Shown: positions 32,396-44,469, counted from the first letter of the stretch. The stretch: 64,000 nucleotides of DNA from Sanderia malayensis (GCA_013076295.1 RQOL01000906.1:248001-312000), one strand, 5' to 3'. Program-made: numbers and translations. The notes: generated by a model not told the origin, from the letters alone.

Positions 32396-33845
32396 AAAAT
32401 TCATTCTGTTTCATTCAAAAATTGTTAAACAATGACTTCATATAATGTCATATAATTATTAAAAACAAAATTCAAGACACTATTTAGCATTCAAAAGGTA
32501 TCATCAAGTAATATTCAATGATATCGTTTTTACATCCTTTCAATAAGCCAATAAGAACATTTCGTGACAGTTCTTGCAAAAATATGGGAAAATTATGTCA
32601 TTAAAAATCATACTTAAAATTTTCCCAAGCTCTATCACATATTTTTATTCTCCATAATAAATCACACCAAAAGCCCAACGTTATCAACTTTGGCTGGTTG
32701 TTTGGAAGAAATCCCTTGTAAGTCTGAGGGTGCATTTTTCGCATGACAAAAAAGGATACATGGGACCCTATCTATCAATTCCTCAGAGGTTCAAAACTTT
32801 GCTCTAAGAAACCCGGGATGTCAAATTATTTAATAAAATGATGCTGGATCAAAAAGCATGAATACAAACAAAATTATGGACCACTCAAAATCAAAAGTAA
32901 CTCTTTCATGAAAAATCTGCTTCTCACTCAATTAAAAAATCAAAGTATTGTTCAAAATTAAAAGCCTTACATTATAGGAAAATGCGGAGAGAAACAAAGA
33001 ACACACAACACATGATTTTTCCAAATAACAAAAATTTACTCTGCTGTGCATGTCCACTAAAAATAAAAAATATATCTAGGTATGGCACTTAAGCCAGGCA
33101 AAATAAGGCACTTGCATTTTGCAAATTTGTTAGCAACAGGTCAAACCTATAAAATATGAAACAAATGCATTTCCACTATAAGGAAATTCATTATCCCCAC
33201 TGCTATTAAGAGTCTGGAGATCATAAATTAATTTGCAAAACTGCAAAGGACTCGCACATAAAATTGAAGTTTGTGCAGGGTTTTAATCCTATTTACACAT
33301 TTACAAGAAGCAGCCTGTTATTAAGGTGTACAAATACACTAACTTTTTTGAACAAAATTAGTTGGATTAGAAAAGCTATTACCTTTCAAGCTATTACAAA
33401 GATATTACCTTTCTTGTAGTGATAGAAAATTTCTGGCAGCAGATACCACATGTTGGTTTCTAAGATCAAAAGGGAAAATAAACATTAAGAAATAGAATTA
33501 TTTCATAATAGTTCTGGGGATTTATTATCATAGTGTAGAAATGTAAGATTAAATCCCAAGTCTTCTTTGTGAATGTTGTTTATGTGATGTAGGTTACGGA
33601 AAATATTTATCTGCAAAGAATTCAAATTTTTAAACCTATTTCCCCACCATTGTTTCAATTTTTTTACCTCTCACAATGAATGAATTTGACAATATTTCAA
33701 ATGTTAAATAAATGAATAGAAAATAATTTTGCATTAAAGTAACAAACACTATAATTCCCAGCAGACAAATAGCTAATAGCAGAAAATAATGTATATCCCG
33801 CTGACAAAAATTGGTAAATGTTCAAAATAAACACACTATAGATAA
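32396..33845. other. AT-rich non-coding stretch
   Basis: No supported frame, RNA gene or repeat was seen. Confidence 0.4.
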
Positions 33846-33849
33846 TGAT

Positions 33850-34130
33850 GATCGTCAAAATCATCATAGGCCAATATATAGGACATCTAGCCAGAATGGG
33901 GAGCCATAAATGGGCCAAGAAAACACCTGAATGGGCCCCATGGGACAGAAAAAGAGCAAGGGGAAAACCAAAGAGAACATGGAGAGATGACATGGAGCAC
34001 AAGGTGGCATTACATAGACTCAAAGAGCATAACACCATGTTGAGTGAAGGGAGTTGTGTAGGACATCGGCCAGCAGTGGTGTAAAAGGGTGATGATGGTG
34101 ATAATAATGATAATATTGCATCTTCTCCAG
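33850..34130 (+). pseudogene. RTE/BovB-like retrotransposon C-terminal fragment
   Basis: The plus strand encodes IIIGQYIGHLARMGSHKWAK, then TPEWAPW, then KRARGKPKRTWRDDMEHKV. This matches the basic W.GH.AR...RW..K..EW tail of RTE-type and related LINE proteins. It is followed by a GATGATGGTGATAATAATG tract, as expected at an RTE 3' end. Upstream domains are missing. Confidence 0.65.
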
Positions 34131-34920
34131 AAGGTGCATATATTGAGAACTCAAGTTTTATTATTATTATTACCTTTACTAAGCTGTGGTATTGTTGTTG
34201 GTTGTATGATGTGATAAAAACTCATATCGCTGTGGTATGACCACTTTTGTTTCATAGTATACTTGTTATTTGATTCCTACACATTCTGAATAGTGTTATG
34301 TTGCTGGTAGAGTTGTGATGAATATTTTCATTATACTCCGCCTAACAGTATAAGCTTATACGCACCTTGTTTGCAACACTACAGTCAGGGTTTGTGAAAA
34401 TCTGATCTAAGAAGCATTCATGTTATTTTTAAAAATGGTCTATTGGCACGTCTTAAGATACTCCTTCTCTGGGGACAATACTTTGATAAGTATAGGTATT
34501 GTACGTGTCATGCACTTTGTGAGTTTGGTCTTGCCAATTCGAAAGAAACCTTTCACCCCCAAGATAGTTTACGTTTCAAGATCTAATATCTAAGCTACCC
34601 TATACCACCCACTACCATTCAAGTAAATGAACGGATATAAAAGTGGCAAAACGCAGAGGACTGGGCAAACTAAATATAGATACGGCTATTCCTCCAATCA
34701 TATCGGAGCAATGCAAAGTTCATGTGATCACTTGGAGAAAAGGAAGGAGACGGAAAGAGACGCTGTGCCTTGTATGCATGTGATCACTTTGCTTGAACTC
34801 TATCTGCGCGTGGTTGAATTGAATTGAGTTGCCATCTATTTTTAGGTGCTGTCCCTTTATATCAATTCATTTACTTTAATCAATTAAGTTACAATTTAAA
34901 GAGTTATGTTTTGCACTGGT
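34131..34920. other. No gene recognised
   Basis: Contains short ATTATT tracts near 34160. Otherwise featureless. Confidence 0.4.
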
Positions 34921-34924
34921 TGAC

Positions 34925-35573
34925 CTGACCCCAGTTTAGGACTAGTTTGGGACTATTTAAGGACAAGTTTGGGACTATTTGAGCAGCTATATTATCAAAA
35001 CTGGAGGCAATAAGTCACTTCAAATATGTAGAGGCATGTAGAAAACAATAATACTGTTATTGAATCTTTACCGTATGTTTTGTAAAAAATTTACTTCTTA
35101 CAAGGGCCTTATTTGGTATGACAAAGCGCGTTGTATGTAGATACATCATACATCACATCTACTTTTTCAGGCTACTTGTGTGGATGTGTGGCTGAGTCGT
35201 TTTCAGAGTTAATTTTCCTTAGGAAAAAAATTTTATGACCGGACGGTCTAGTGTAGGACAATATTTTAAGAATATGAAATAAAAAATGTATTATCTTCGC
35301 GTTCGCCTGGAATGGAAAAGTAGATGTACATTACAACGCACTTTGTCATCCCAGTTTTGCTTGTTTACAAAATTAGGCCTTTGTGACAGACAACCACGTT
35401 TTTTACAAGAAAAATATGGGTACGGTAAAGATTCAATAAAAGTTGTTTTCTACATGCCTATAGGTTGCATATTTGCAATTGAAGTGATTTATTGCCGTCA
35501 GTTTTGATAAAGTAGCTGCATAAACAGTCCTAAACTAGTCTTAAACTTGACCCATAGTCCTATGGAGGTCGAT
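34925..35573. mobile_element. Foldback element (inverted arms ~240-270 bp)
   Basis: The left arm (34925-35195) reads ..TTTAGGACTAGTTTGGGAC.., TTATCAAAACTG, GCATGTAGAAAACAA and TTGAATCTTTACCGTA. It is matched in reverse by the right arm (35290-35573). The loop is about 100 bp. There is no coding capacity, and the exact ends and TSD are unclear. Confidence 0.6.
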
Positions 35574-35828
35574 GAGTACGTTTTGCAAATCAAGTTAATG
35601 CTGAAGTCATAGAAATGCCACTTACCTCAGTGTCAGCTTGCCACTGTGGTTCGTCTAACTCAAATATTGACTTTCCAATGTCACTCACAGGCAGCATTCG
35701 AATCCCCCCTTTGCCTTTAAAAAGTCGTTTCTCCACACAAGAAGCCTGCATCATGAAATGTTGTCAGCCAGCAGATTGGCAGATAGATTGTGATAAAGCT
35801 TCGGGCATCGGGCAGTGCATTCGGGTTT

Positions 35829-36620
35829 CAACTGCATTGGCTCGGAGCGCCAGAAAATGGAGAAGCCAGAAAGTAGAGAAATTGAGGCTCCCAGAAAATG
35901 GAGAAATCTTTGTTTTCTTGCTTGTTTGTTGTTGATTACCTCCCAGAAACACTTCTAAGACGTAGAGAATGCTATTTTGCGGGTTTTTGCCAAGTTTAAA
36001 CAAATTTCCAATGATATAAGTAATGTTTTAGTGCATTTTAAAACCTCAGAGTGCTGCGAAAACACTTACGCCACTTTTTTTTTCATAGAAACAACAAAAT
36101 TTCGTGATGAATTGAATGACAGGGTAAGACGGGGGTGCAATTTGCATTGAAATTATCGCGAAATATTACAAACCTTGCAGAAATATGGATAATTATATTA
36201 GTTAGTTGTTATAATGTCACCTTAATAATAAATACAGCAAGATAAATCATGAATTACTATGCTTAAAAATGACGTAATATTGTAGTATTTTAGGATAATT
36301 TCAATGCAAATTGCACCCCCGTCTTCCCTTGTCATTCAATTCATCACGAAATTTTGTTGTTTCTGTGAAAAAAAGTGGCCTAAGTGTTTTCGCAGCACTC
36401 TGAGGTTTTAAAATGCACTAAAACATTACTTATATTATTGGAAATTTGTTTAAACTTGGCAAAAACCCGCAAAACAGCATTCCCTACATCTTAGAAGTGT
36501 TTCTGGGAGGTAATCAACAACAAACAAGCAAGAAAACAAAGATTTCTCCATTTTCTGGGAGCCTCCATTTCTCTATTTTCTGGCTTCTCCATTTTCTGGC
36601 GCTCCGAGCCAACCCCACTC
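35829..36620. mobile_element. hAT-like foldback element with 8-bp TSD and ~320-bp arms
   Basis: The arms 35839-36160 and 36296-36610 are near-identical inverted copies starting TTGGCTCGGAGCGCCAG. TCGGGTTT at 35821-35828 and at 36621-36628 is a perfect 8-bp target duplication. The loop is about 135 bp. Frames on both strands are mirror images of each other and are not genes. Confidence 0.85.
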
Positions 36621-36731
36621 TCGGGTTTTGTTAACAAAGGCTCCTACTAAAGTACGGAACGAAAAAAGGAACATGGGGCGGAACAGAACGACCAGATCGG
36701 AACGACCACATCGAAGGCTAACACACTAGGG

Positions 36732-36810
36732 AGGTGGCGCGCGAAGCGCGCCACCTTCCTAGAAACAATTGAAACCCACCCCACAAAAGTGGGGTGGGTT
36801 TCAATTGTTT
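36732..36810. repeat. Two adjacent perfect hairpins
   Basis: The first has an 11-bp stem (36732-36742 with 36746-36756, loop GAA). The second has a 22-bp perfect stem (36763-36784 with 36789-36810, loop AAAA). The GC-rich, CpG-containing first stem stands out in AT-rich DNA. Confidence 0.85.
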
Positions 36811-36838
36811 TGGCCTTCGATCTGAGTCGGCCCCCAGG

Positions 36839-36862
36839 GACTTATTCGAGGATTTACGGTAT
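36839..36862. repeat. Solo end of the ACCGTAAATCC MITE family
   Basis: TATTCGAGGATTTACGGTA matches the right end of the element at 43599-43862. No partner end was found to the left. Confidence 0.6.
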
Positions 36863-36869
36863 CATGTTG

Positions 36870-38290
36870 GTGGTGTCCTCCTCTCCTTGCCCCACAAGAT
36901 TTTGAATATGAAAGTTCTTAATTATTTTGATGATAAAATCATAAAAGAATTTTGCCATGGTCTTTGCAAATAATGACAGTTAGCAAGGTCAATTTTTTGA
37001 CGAACAATTTCATTATCATTTCCCACTTATTATCTTCTATAATGAATTTGTTCATAAAAACTGGTGCAAAGAAGCACACATGTCTGATTATTTTTCGCCG
37101 AAAAATACTTTGCACTGGCAATCATTGCCTTTACTCTTAAAATATTTGCTTGCAAAGAGAACCAGAACACCATCAGAATGGTTGCAGTACAGCAACTATT
37201 GGACAGACTATTAAGAAATTCCATAATTTACATGGTGCAGCCTGTTTTCAAATATTAAAATATGTGAATATTTCATCCATAGCCACTGCATATCCTTTAT
37301 TGATTTGCGCGCTGCGAAGCAGCAATGCAAATATTAAAATGCATTCGCTCAACCGGATGTCATGTAAAGTACGTTTTCAACGTCACAAAAGAGAGCAGAG
37401 AGCCCGGCCAATGAGCATGCTGCATTTGACATCCATAACAATAAGCATCCTGATTTGGGTTGCCAGAAATATCTGCGCGAGTTTGACGAAACACCCGAGA
37501 AAATATATGCGCAGAAATTAGCATATGAATGCGTTCACAGTTCCACAGAAATGTAACAGAACGCAAAAAAAGTGTCTGTCATGGCGGCTAATATCCCGCT
37601 GAGCTGTGAGAAAGTGATGTTTTTATTTAAGGTTGCTGCCACAAATAGTTTCAAAAAACAGCTTCAAACAAAAATTTTTTAAAAGAGCAATAGTTTTTCT
37701 AAATTTCCATCAGTCTAAATTTTAAAATTCATCCTAATAACAAAGATATGAGAACAAAAACATGCCATATCTTCATGAATTTTCATGAATTTTCATGAAT
37801 TTCGCCATATTTTAAATAAACAACAAGCTTTATTTACCCTTGCTAATGAATTGAGGCAAAAATAAGGAAAAACAATGAAGATATGGCATGTTGGTGGCCC
37901 ACATGGATATATATTGATACGAACCCTGCATGTCATCGAATTTAACAAAGCAACCATCTGATCACTCTCATTCTGCTAGTCAATAATCTGCACCATCTAG
38001 CGAAAATCTTAAGATAGGGATATCTCTTGTTAAAGTTTGGACAGATTTCAGCTTATCAAAAGCGGTGTACCCTTCTGACTTACTATGCCGATACGCGTTA
38101 ATTTTATGAAAAGGGTATGTATGGTCATCCTACTTCTACAGCAGCCTACATTCGCATAACGGTGCAAAAAAGGCAGAGGTGCCAAAGTTAAGCTACTTTA
38201 TTATAATTGAAACATTTCTATTTGTATATATGCGCTTTAATAGTTACCCGATTTTGCAACAAGTACTAGTACATCTCCATTCGCTTGATA
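36870..38290. other. No gene recognised; one short inverted repeat
   Basis: CATGCCATATCTTCAT (37762) and ATGAAGATATGGCATG (37877) form a spaced inverted repeat around three TTTTCATGAA words. A possible ATGGCGGCTAAT start at 37579 is not backed by any downstream exon. Confidence 0.35.
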
Positions 38291-38295
38291 GTTAA

Positions 38296-38473
38296 AGGGA
38301 ATGTGCAAGGTTGAAAGGCGTGCATTTGCAACTGCTAAAAATAGATTTGGTTTATTAACCAATCAGAGAAGCGCAAAGGGAAGATTAGGCCTGTTGTTGT
38401 TGCCATTTTGCATTTTCTTCCGGTTCTCATCGATCTATTTTTAAAAATAGCCTGTTATCTTTGCACATTCCCT
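38296..38473. mobile_element. Short MITE flanked by TTAA
   Basis: AGGGAATGTGCAA at the left and TTGCACATTCCCT at the right are perfect inverted repeats, each bordered by TTAA (38292-38295 and 38474-38477). TTAA duplication is the piggyBac hallmark, but piggyBac ends usually begin CCC, so the class is open. Confidence 0.6.
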
Positions 38474-38692
38474 TTAAGGAGAGAGTGAATGGCCTAGGCC
38501 CGCAAAATGTCAGCCTTCGAGCGCGTCGTATTCCCGTTGTATTTTTCCGAAATTATCTTTAACTGGTCAATAATGGCTTAGTAATAATCTTCCACGTCTC
38601 GGCCAATAATTTTTTAAATTGATCAATTTTTAATGAAATAATTGAAGAAACTATATCGCGGGTAGTACGAGGCAACACTGTGAAAGAAACTA

Positions 38693-39424
38693 CAGTGGAA
38701 TCCCGCTATAACGAACTCTGTAGGGACCGAGAAAATAGTTCGCAATAGCGGGAGTTCGTTGTACAGAAGGGACATTTTTTTATAAAGAATTCCAAACACA
38801 AATGGGCCAGAATGTCTGTTGGACCCTCCTTCAAGTATTCGCGCTTAAATGGCACACTATATTGTTCCAAAAAAACAATTTACAGGATGACAACAGTTAT
38901 TGCTCTGATATATTGCAACAGGAAAGCACGTTCAAGCATGCTTAACAATGAAACATCACAAAGCAAAGTCGATATTACCACTTGATGTCAATTTTTTAAT
39001 TACTATTTCTATTTTCTGTACTTTTATTTCTTTCTGTTCTGTTAAACAAAAGAATCAGTGATATGTTTTTGTTCCTTTTTGCTTCTCATTGCTACGTCAT
39101 ATAATTTCGAGAGGGAATTGATCTTCTTCGCATTTCGTTCCCTATTTCCGCACAAAAAAGGCTCGGTCTTTGAAGTACATCCAGAGCTTCAAAAACTTCA
39201 CCCTTGGCGATAAGGTTTCTCGAAAATTCGTTATATCGAGGGTATTTGTGGTCAAGGGATGGGAAGTTTGGTTCGTAATAACGAGAGCTCGTTATATCCA
39301 GGGTTCGTTATACAGGGAGCATTTACAGTAGGATTTGCTTCCCAGAATCCAAGGGACCGGAGTTTTAGTTCGTAATACCGGGAAGTTCGTTATAAGCGGG
39401 GTTCGTTATAGCGTGATTCCACTG
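38693..39424. mobile_element. pogo/Tigger-like non-autonomous element, TA TSD
   Basis: The ends are CAGTGGAATCCCGCTATAAC and its complement, flanked by TA. Subterminal copies of GTTCGTTATA in both orientations are typical of the family. An inverted, shorter relative lies at 53347-53833. Confidence 0.8.
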
Positions 39425-39489
39425 TACATCCCATTCACGTCTGGTTTCACATTCATATTCGCCGACCCAGCTCCATATTCACGAGGGAT

Positions 39490-39862
39490 TATCGTCCCAT
39501 TCAGGTTCGGACTCGACAAAAATTGCCATTTCCCATTAAATACTGGCTACATTTGCAAGATTTTTTCATATAAGCTAGAAGAATTGGTTGCCCCTTTGTT
39601 GCAATTGAAATTGGTGCAAAATATATTGTAATGGCGGCGTAGAAGAGTAGATTCAAATTCAGAGCATGATCATTTTCGTCCCATTCAGGTTCGGATTCTA
39701 CAAAAACTTCCATTTCTCAATAAATGCTTAAATGCTGGCCACATTTGCAATATTTTTTACAGAAGCTAGAGGAATTGGATGGCCTGCTGTTGCAGGTGAA
39801 ATTGGTACAAAATATGTTGTAATAGCGGCGTAGAAGAGTAGATTTAGATTCAGAATTTGCTT
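39490..39862. repeat. Tandem duplication of a ~185-bp unit
   Basis: 39490-39670 and 39675-39862 share CGTCCCATTCAGGTTCGGA, ACATTTGCAAnATTTTTT and GGCGGCGTAGAAGAGTAGAT with moderate divergence. No coding role was seen. Confidence 0.7.
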
Positions 39863-39886
39863 AGGCCAAATGTTCCGAGGTAGAAC

Positions 39887-40932
39887 CTACCTCGAACCCA
39901 GGACCATTCCAGCTTCGCTGACATGGCCCTGGTACCTACCTCGCAATAATGGACTGTGATTGGCTAACCAATTAACAATAGAAACTGCATAAGTTAGTGA
40001 CCCGGGGAATTTCAAGAATTAATTTTCAAGAAAGGCAATGAAAACAAGGGAAAATGTGCCGATAATGCGAGAGAAAACGTGACCCTGCATTGTTGTTATT
40101 TACTATGCTTCACGAGTAAAACCCTAACAAGAATTTTAAAAACCTTTCGATGATGACAGGAGAAAATTATAAACAGGTGATAGCTTCATTTCTTTTTTTC
40201 AATCCGAGATATTTTCAAATTTACTTCGGCCTGTCTGCAGCGCCTAGGCCCAGCAAAAACGTATGATTTTTGGACTGATTTGTTGCTAATTTTGAGGCTT
40301 AAAGTTTTGAAAATGATTATTAACATCAAGTTTAAAGCTATATATAAATTTTACGTTTAATTCAGGCGTTATTTTGCTTTTTACACGTCTGAAAACAAAT
40401 AGTTCGGGGGCATAGGAGAAGGCCAATTTTGCTCAACATAAATAATTGTTGTACTCTTCCAAAATGAAAGTTTGCTTTGTCAATTTATGAAATTAAGCTT
40501 CAAACACTTTTGATAAATATTCTCTCTGATCTTGGAATGTTATTTTTAATTATGTGGATTTCCATGCATCTATTGCTCAAAAATTACGATTGAATTCGGA
40601 TAAAGCCGATATAATCACTTTCAATTTCCGCGTGTTTTGATGGTTTTTAAAAAAATCGCACAGCAACATGCCCGGGGGAATTCGGGAATTAAAAAAAGAC
40701 TCTCTGACAAACATTGACCCCAAATAATTCCAAAATTGTCACAGAGAAAACTAAATTGTAGACGAAACAAAATGGCGTGGAGGCACGAGCGACGCTAATT
40801 ATGCTATATTTACCCTGATATTTTAACTTCATGTATGTTTTTGCATAATTACATGGAATAAATTAACACCAAATTTGCAGGTAGGTACCAGGGCCATGTC
40901 AGCGAAGCTGGAGGGGCCCTGGGTTCGAGGTT
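39887..40932. mobile_element. TIR element with 10-bp TSD
   Basis: The left end CTACCTCGAACCCAGG and the right end are inverted repeats of about 55 bp (AGCTTCGCTGACATGGCCC is exact in both). GAGGTAGAAC occurs at 39877-39886 and 40933-40942, a 10-bp duplication compatible with Mutator-like elements (8-11 bp). There is no open frame of note inside. Confidence 0.7.
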
Positions 40933-40944
40933 GAGGTAGAACAA

Positions 40945-41555
40945 CAGCAAAAATAACGGGATAGCAACAACAACAACATAACAAATCAGTAGTAAAACTT
41001 TATACGGGCTTTCTACAAATGATTTTAATTATTTGCTGGAAATTATTATGATCTGTAGGAACAGGTCTTGCAATGCAGATATAAGTAAAAATTAACAATG
41101 TGAAATAAAGATGCATTGGTTAGAAAATTCCAAGCCTCAACATCATAGTTGTTTGCAAATAAATATTTTTATATAGCATTTCAATTTATTGATTTCGTTG
41201 CATAGTTTTGCTTTGTGTCTTTATCAAAATTTACAAGCATTTTAGTCCATTGTTTGTTTTAGTCGCTTTGCATGCATCATTTTGTGAAATGAAATAAAAT
41301 ACGGGTTATTTTCACATCAGTCCATATATAGCTCCGAAACCTTTCAACCTGCTTTGAGAAATGAAAAATTTATGTACATATGTAAGGTTAAAAGATGTGT
41401 AATGTAATATTGGTGAAGTAACAATGTTGAACATTCCATTCTTCTTGGAATAAACTTTAAGCAATTTCAATGAATTTCATGTTTCAAGCCTTTAAAAATC
41501 AAATTGAATTGAATGACATCGAAACACGTGCCTTTTCTCGAATCCGAACGGCTAA
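40945..41555. other. No gene recognised
   Basis: AT-rich non-coding DNA between two mobile elements. Confidence 0.4.
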
Positions 41556-41684
41556 GACTTCATATAAGAATATCCTAAGGCCCTGAAATATATTATCGGA
41601 CGAACCATATATGGTACTAGCATGTATATGTATGGTATAGTATAGTATAGTAGTATAGTACCTGTATATTACTACAGTATACCG

Positions 41685-42835
41685 ATACGTCCTAGTTATC
41701 CTAGCTGTCCTAGTTATCCTAACTGTCCTAGCTGTCCTAGTTATCCTAACTATCCTAGCTGTCCTAGTTATCCTAGTTATCCTAGCTGTCCTAGCTGTCC
41801 TAGTTATCCTAGTTATCCTAGCTGTCCTAGTTATCCTAGTTATCCTAGCTGTCCTAGTTGTCCTAACTGTCCTAGCTGTCCTAGTTATCCTAGCTGTCCT
41901 AGCTATCCTAGTTATCCTAGCTGTCCTAGTTATCCTAACTGTCCTAGTTATCCTAGCTGTCCTAGTTGTCCTAGCTGTCCTAACTGTCCTAGTTGTCCTA
42001 GCTGTCCTAACTGTCCTAGCTGTCCTAGTTATCCTAGGTGTCCTAGTTGTCCTAGTTATCCTAGCTGTCCTAGTTATCCTAGCTGTCCTAGTTATCCTAG
42101 CTGTTCTAACTGTCCTAGCTGTCCTAGTTATCTTAGCTGTCCTAGTTATCCTAGCTGTCCTAACTGTCCTAGCTGTCCTAGTTATCCTAGGTGTCCTAGT
42201 TATCCTACCTGTCCTAGTTATCCTAGTTGTCCTAGCTGTCCTAACTGTCCTAGCTGTCCTAGTTATCCTAGGTGTCCTAGTTGTCCTAGTTATCCTAGTT
42301 GTCCTAACTGTCCTAGTTATCCCAGCTGTCCTAGCATGTCCTAACTGTCCTAGCTGTCCTAACTGTCCTAGTTATCCTAGCTGTTCTAACTGTCTTAGCT
42401 GTCCTAGTTATCTTAGCTGTCCTAGCTGTCCTAGTTGTCCTAGCTGTCCTAACTGTCCTAGTTGTCCTAGCTGTCCTAGCTGTCCTAGCTGTCCTAGTTA
42501 TCCTAGGTGTCCTAGTTGTCCTAGTTATCCTAGCTGTCCTAGTTATCCTAGCTGTCCTAGTTATCCTAGCATGTCCTAACTGTCCTAGCTATTCTAACTG
42601 TCCTAGTTATCCTAGCTGTTCTAACTGTCCTAGCTGTCCTAGTTATCTTAGCTGTCCTAGTTATCCTAGGTGTCCTAGTTATCCTACCTGTCCTAGTTAT
42701 CCTAGCTGTCCTAGTTGTCCTAGTTATCCTAGCTGTCCTAGTTATCCTAACTGTCCTAGTTGTCCTAACTGTCCTAGTTGTCCTAACTGTCCTAGCTGTC
42801 CTAGTTGTCCTAGTTATCCTAGATGTCCCAGTTGT
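41685..42835. repeat. 9-bp tandem satellite (T/ATCCTA-G/A-C/T-T type)
   Basis: About 125 head-to-tail 9-mers, mainly GTCCTAGCT, ATCCTAGTT and GTCCTAACT, often in alternating order. A Thr-Arg rich frame on the minus strand comes from this periodicity and is not a gene. Confidence 0.95.
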
Positions 42836-42849
42836 TGTGCATGACTTTA

Positions 42850-44066
42850 TACAGGGTGGGCCAAAAAAATCACCCAAAATCACAATGATCAAGTTTGTTG
42901 GTCCTTGGTGCAGATCGCTTTGGGTAATTTGGCTTTCTGTCAAGTCTGAGGGTCTTAGGACGATGAAAGTGTACTGAAGTTCTGATCTTCTTCTTTGTCT
43001 TAGAGTGAAAATCACCCGAAACAAACTATTTTTAGGAAAAGCATCTGATGAGCAATTTTTTGCAAATTTCTACCATTAACATTCAACTCAAAAGACATCT
43101 TGTGTAAAAATATTCTGTAATTATATTAAGTCATTTTTGAGCAGTTGTAATTTTAAAACTTCTAGTCGTAAAACCTACTGTTGTGAAATTTTGTCTGAAA
43201 ATTGACAACGTTGAAAAACAAAACAAAAAAACTTAGAAATAAAAAGAACAAAAAAATAATTAAACAAGGTGTTCAAAGTTTCCTCTATTTCCTATAAATT
43301 TCTGAAGTCTTTCTGGGGCCAAGTACTATTTTTATAACTTTTCGTTGACGACAAACCCCGTATCCGTTCAATAGCCTAACCCAATGGCGCAGTATTGTGT
43401 ATGTTATTCTCAAGCCAATGGAAAAGTTTTTGTTAGGAAATTCAGAAATGATTTTCTTTCTTTTCCAACCTTTCGCAATTTGCAAATTTTGGATGAAATA
43501 TTTATTTTTATGTGATATTTTGGCATATTGCTTTCCTCTGAACAATTTGAAAAAGACGTATGTATTGCTCTTCCAACGTAGTCAGTTCTCATACATTACC
43601 GTAAATCCTCGAATAAACCCCCACCTTCGAATAAGACCCCCCTTGAATAAGCCCACATCCTGATAATCATTTGCAAGGAAATTGAGCCCAAGTATCGAGA
43701 TATTGAAGTTGTTTAGTGAATGTATTGCAAATAGCAGCAAGTTTAAACCAATAATTTCATTGATTGGCTGCATAGTATAGCATTCATTTTGCTTAATATT
43801 GGACAATAATCTGGCTGAAATTTAGTTTTTGCAAATAAGCCCCCGGGGGCGAGGATTTACGGTAAATGTCATAACAGCAGATTTCACGATTAGAAATTTT
43901 GAAATTGTAATTGCTCCAAAATGAGGAAAAATCAATACCAAATATTTTTACACAAGATGTCTTTTAAGTTGAATATTTATGGTAGAAATTTGCAACAAAT
44001 TGCTCATAATATTACTTTCCTAAAAAATAGTTTGTTTCGGGTGTTATTTTTTTGGTCCTCCCTGTA
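42850..44066. mobile_element. Mariner-like element nested at the palindrome centre, with its own nested MITE
   Basis: The ends TACAGGGTGGGCCAAAAAAA and TTTTTTTGGTCCTCCCTGTA match the element at 29892-30678. A second, inner pair of inverted arms (about 43005-43195 and 43865-44055) also matches it. The minus strand retains a degenerate mariner transposase tail near 43400-43270. It is interrupted by the MITE at 43599-43862. Confidence 0.7.
43599..43862. mobile_element. MITE of the CCGTAAATCCTCGAATAA family, TA TSD proven by paralogous empty site
   Basis: Inverted ends CCGTAAATCCTCG at the left and CGAGGATTTACGG at the right, flanked by TA at 43597-43598 and 43863-43864. The same host sequence without the insert is present in the mariner-like copy at about 30470 (ACACTAAATGTCATAA), which shows one TA in place of two. 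Confidence 0.85.
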
Positions 44067-44469
44067 TAAAATCATGCACAACAACTGGGACATTTAGGAT
44101 AACTAGGACAGCTAGGACAACTAGGACAACTAGGACAGCTAGGATAACTAGGACAACTAGGACAGCTAGGATAACTAGGACGATTAGGACAGCTAGGACA
44201 GTTAGGACAACTAGGACAGCTAGGATAACTAGGACAACTAGGATCGCTAGGACAGTTAGGATAACTAGGACAGGTAGGGTAACTAGGACGTATCGGTATA
44301 CTATAGTAATATACAGGTACTATACTACTATACTATACTATACCATACATATACATGGATACATGTTAGTACCCTATATGGTTCGTCCGATAATATATTT
44401 CAGGGCCTTAGGATATTCTTACATGAAGTCCTTGCCAGAACTGGATGGGAACAGAGGCAGGCAGACATC

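Larger units (their letters stand above)
41556..44430. mobile_element. 2.9-kb palindromic element with 9-bp satellite arms
   Basis: The left outer arm (41556-41690) GACTTCATATAAGAATATCC.. is repeated inverted at 44290-44430. Moving inward, both arms become a 9-bp satellite (GTCCTAGCT and variants), about 1150 bp on the left (41685-42835) but only about 200 bp on the right (44094-44290). A shared CCAGTTGTTGTGCATGAnTT then leads to the mariner-like insert at the centre. No TSD was identified at the outer ends. Confidence 0.75.

Noticed and set aside
35764..36634. Two similar proteins encoded on opposite strands
   Set aside because: They are mirror images from the foldback arms of one hAT-like element.
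36763..36810. Rho-independent terminator
   Set aside because: The hairpin lacks a following T-run and the genome is eukaryotic.
37579..37640. First exon starting ATGGCGGCTAATATCC
   Set aside because: Good start context but only about 12 codons, no homologue recognised and no downstream exon found.
42566..43024. Long Thr-Arg repeat protein frame on the minus strand
   Set aside because: It is the translation of the 9-bp satellite, whose period is a multiple of three. No start context or non-repeat domain supports a gene.
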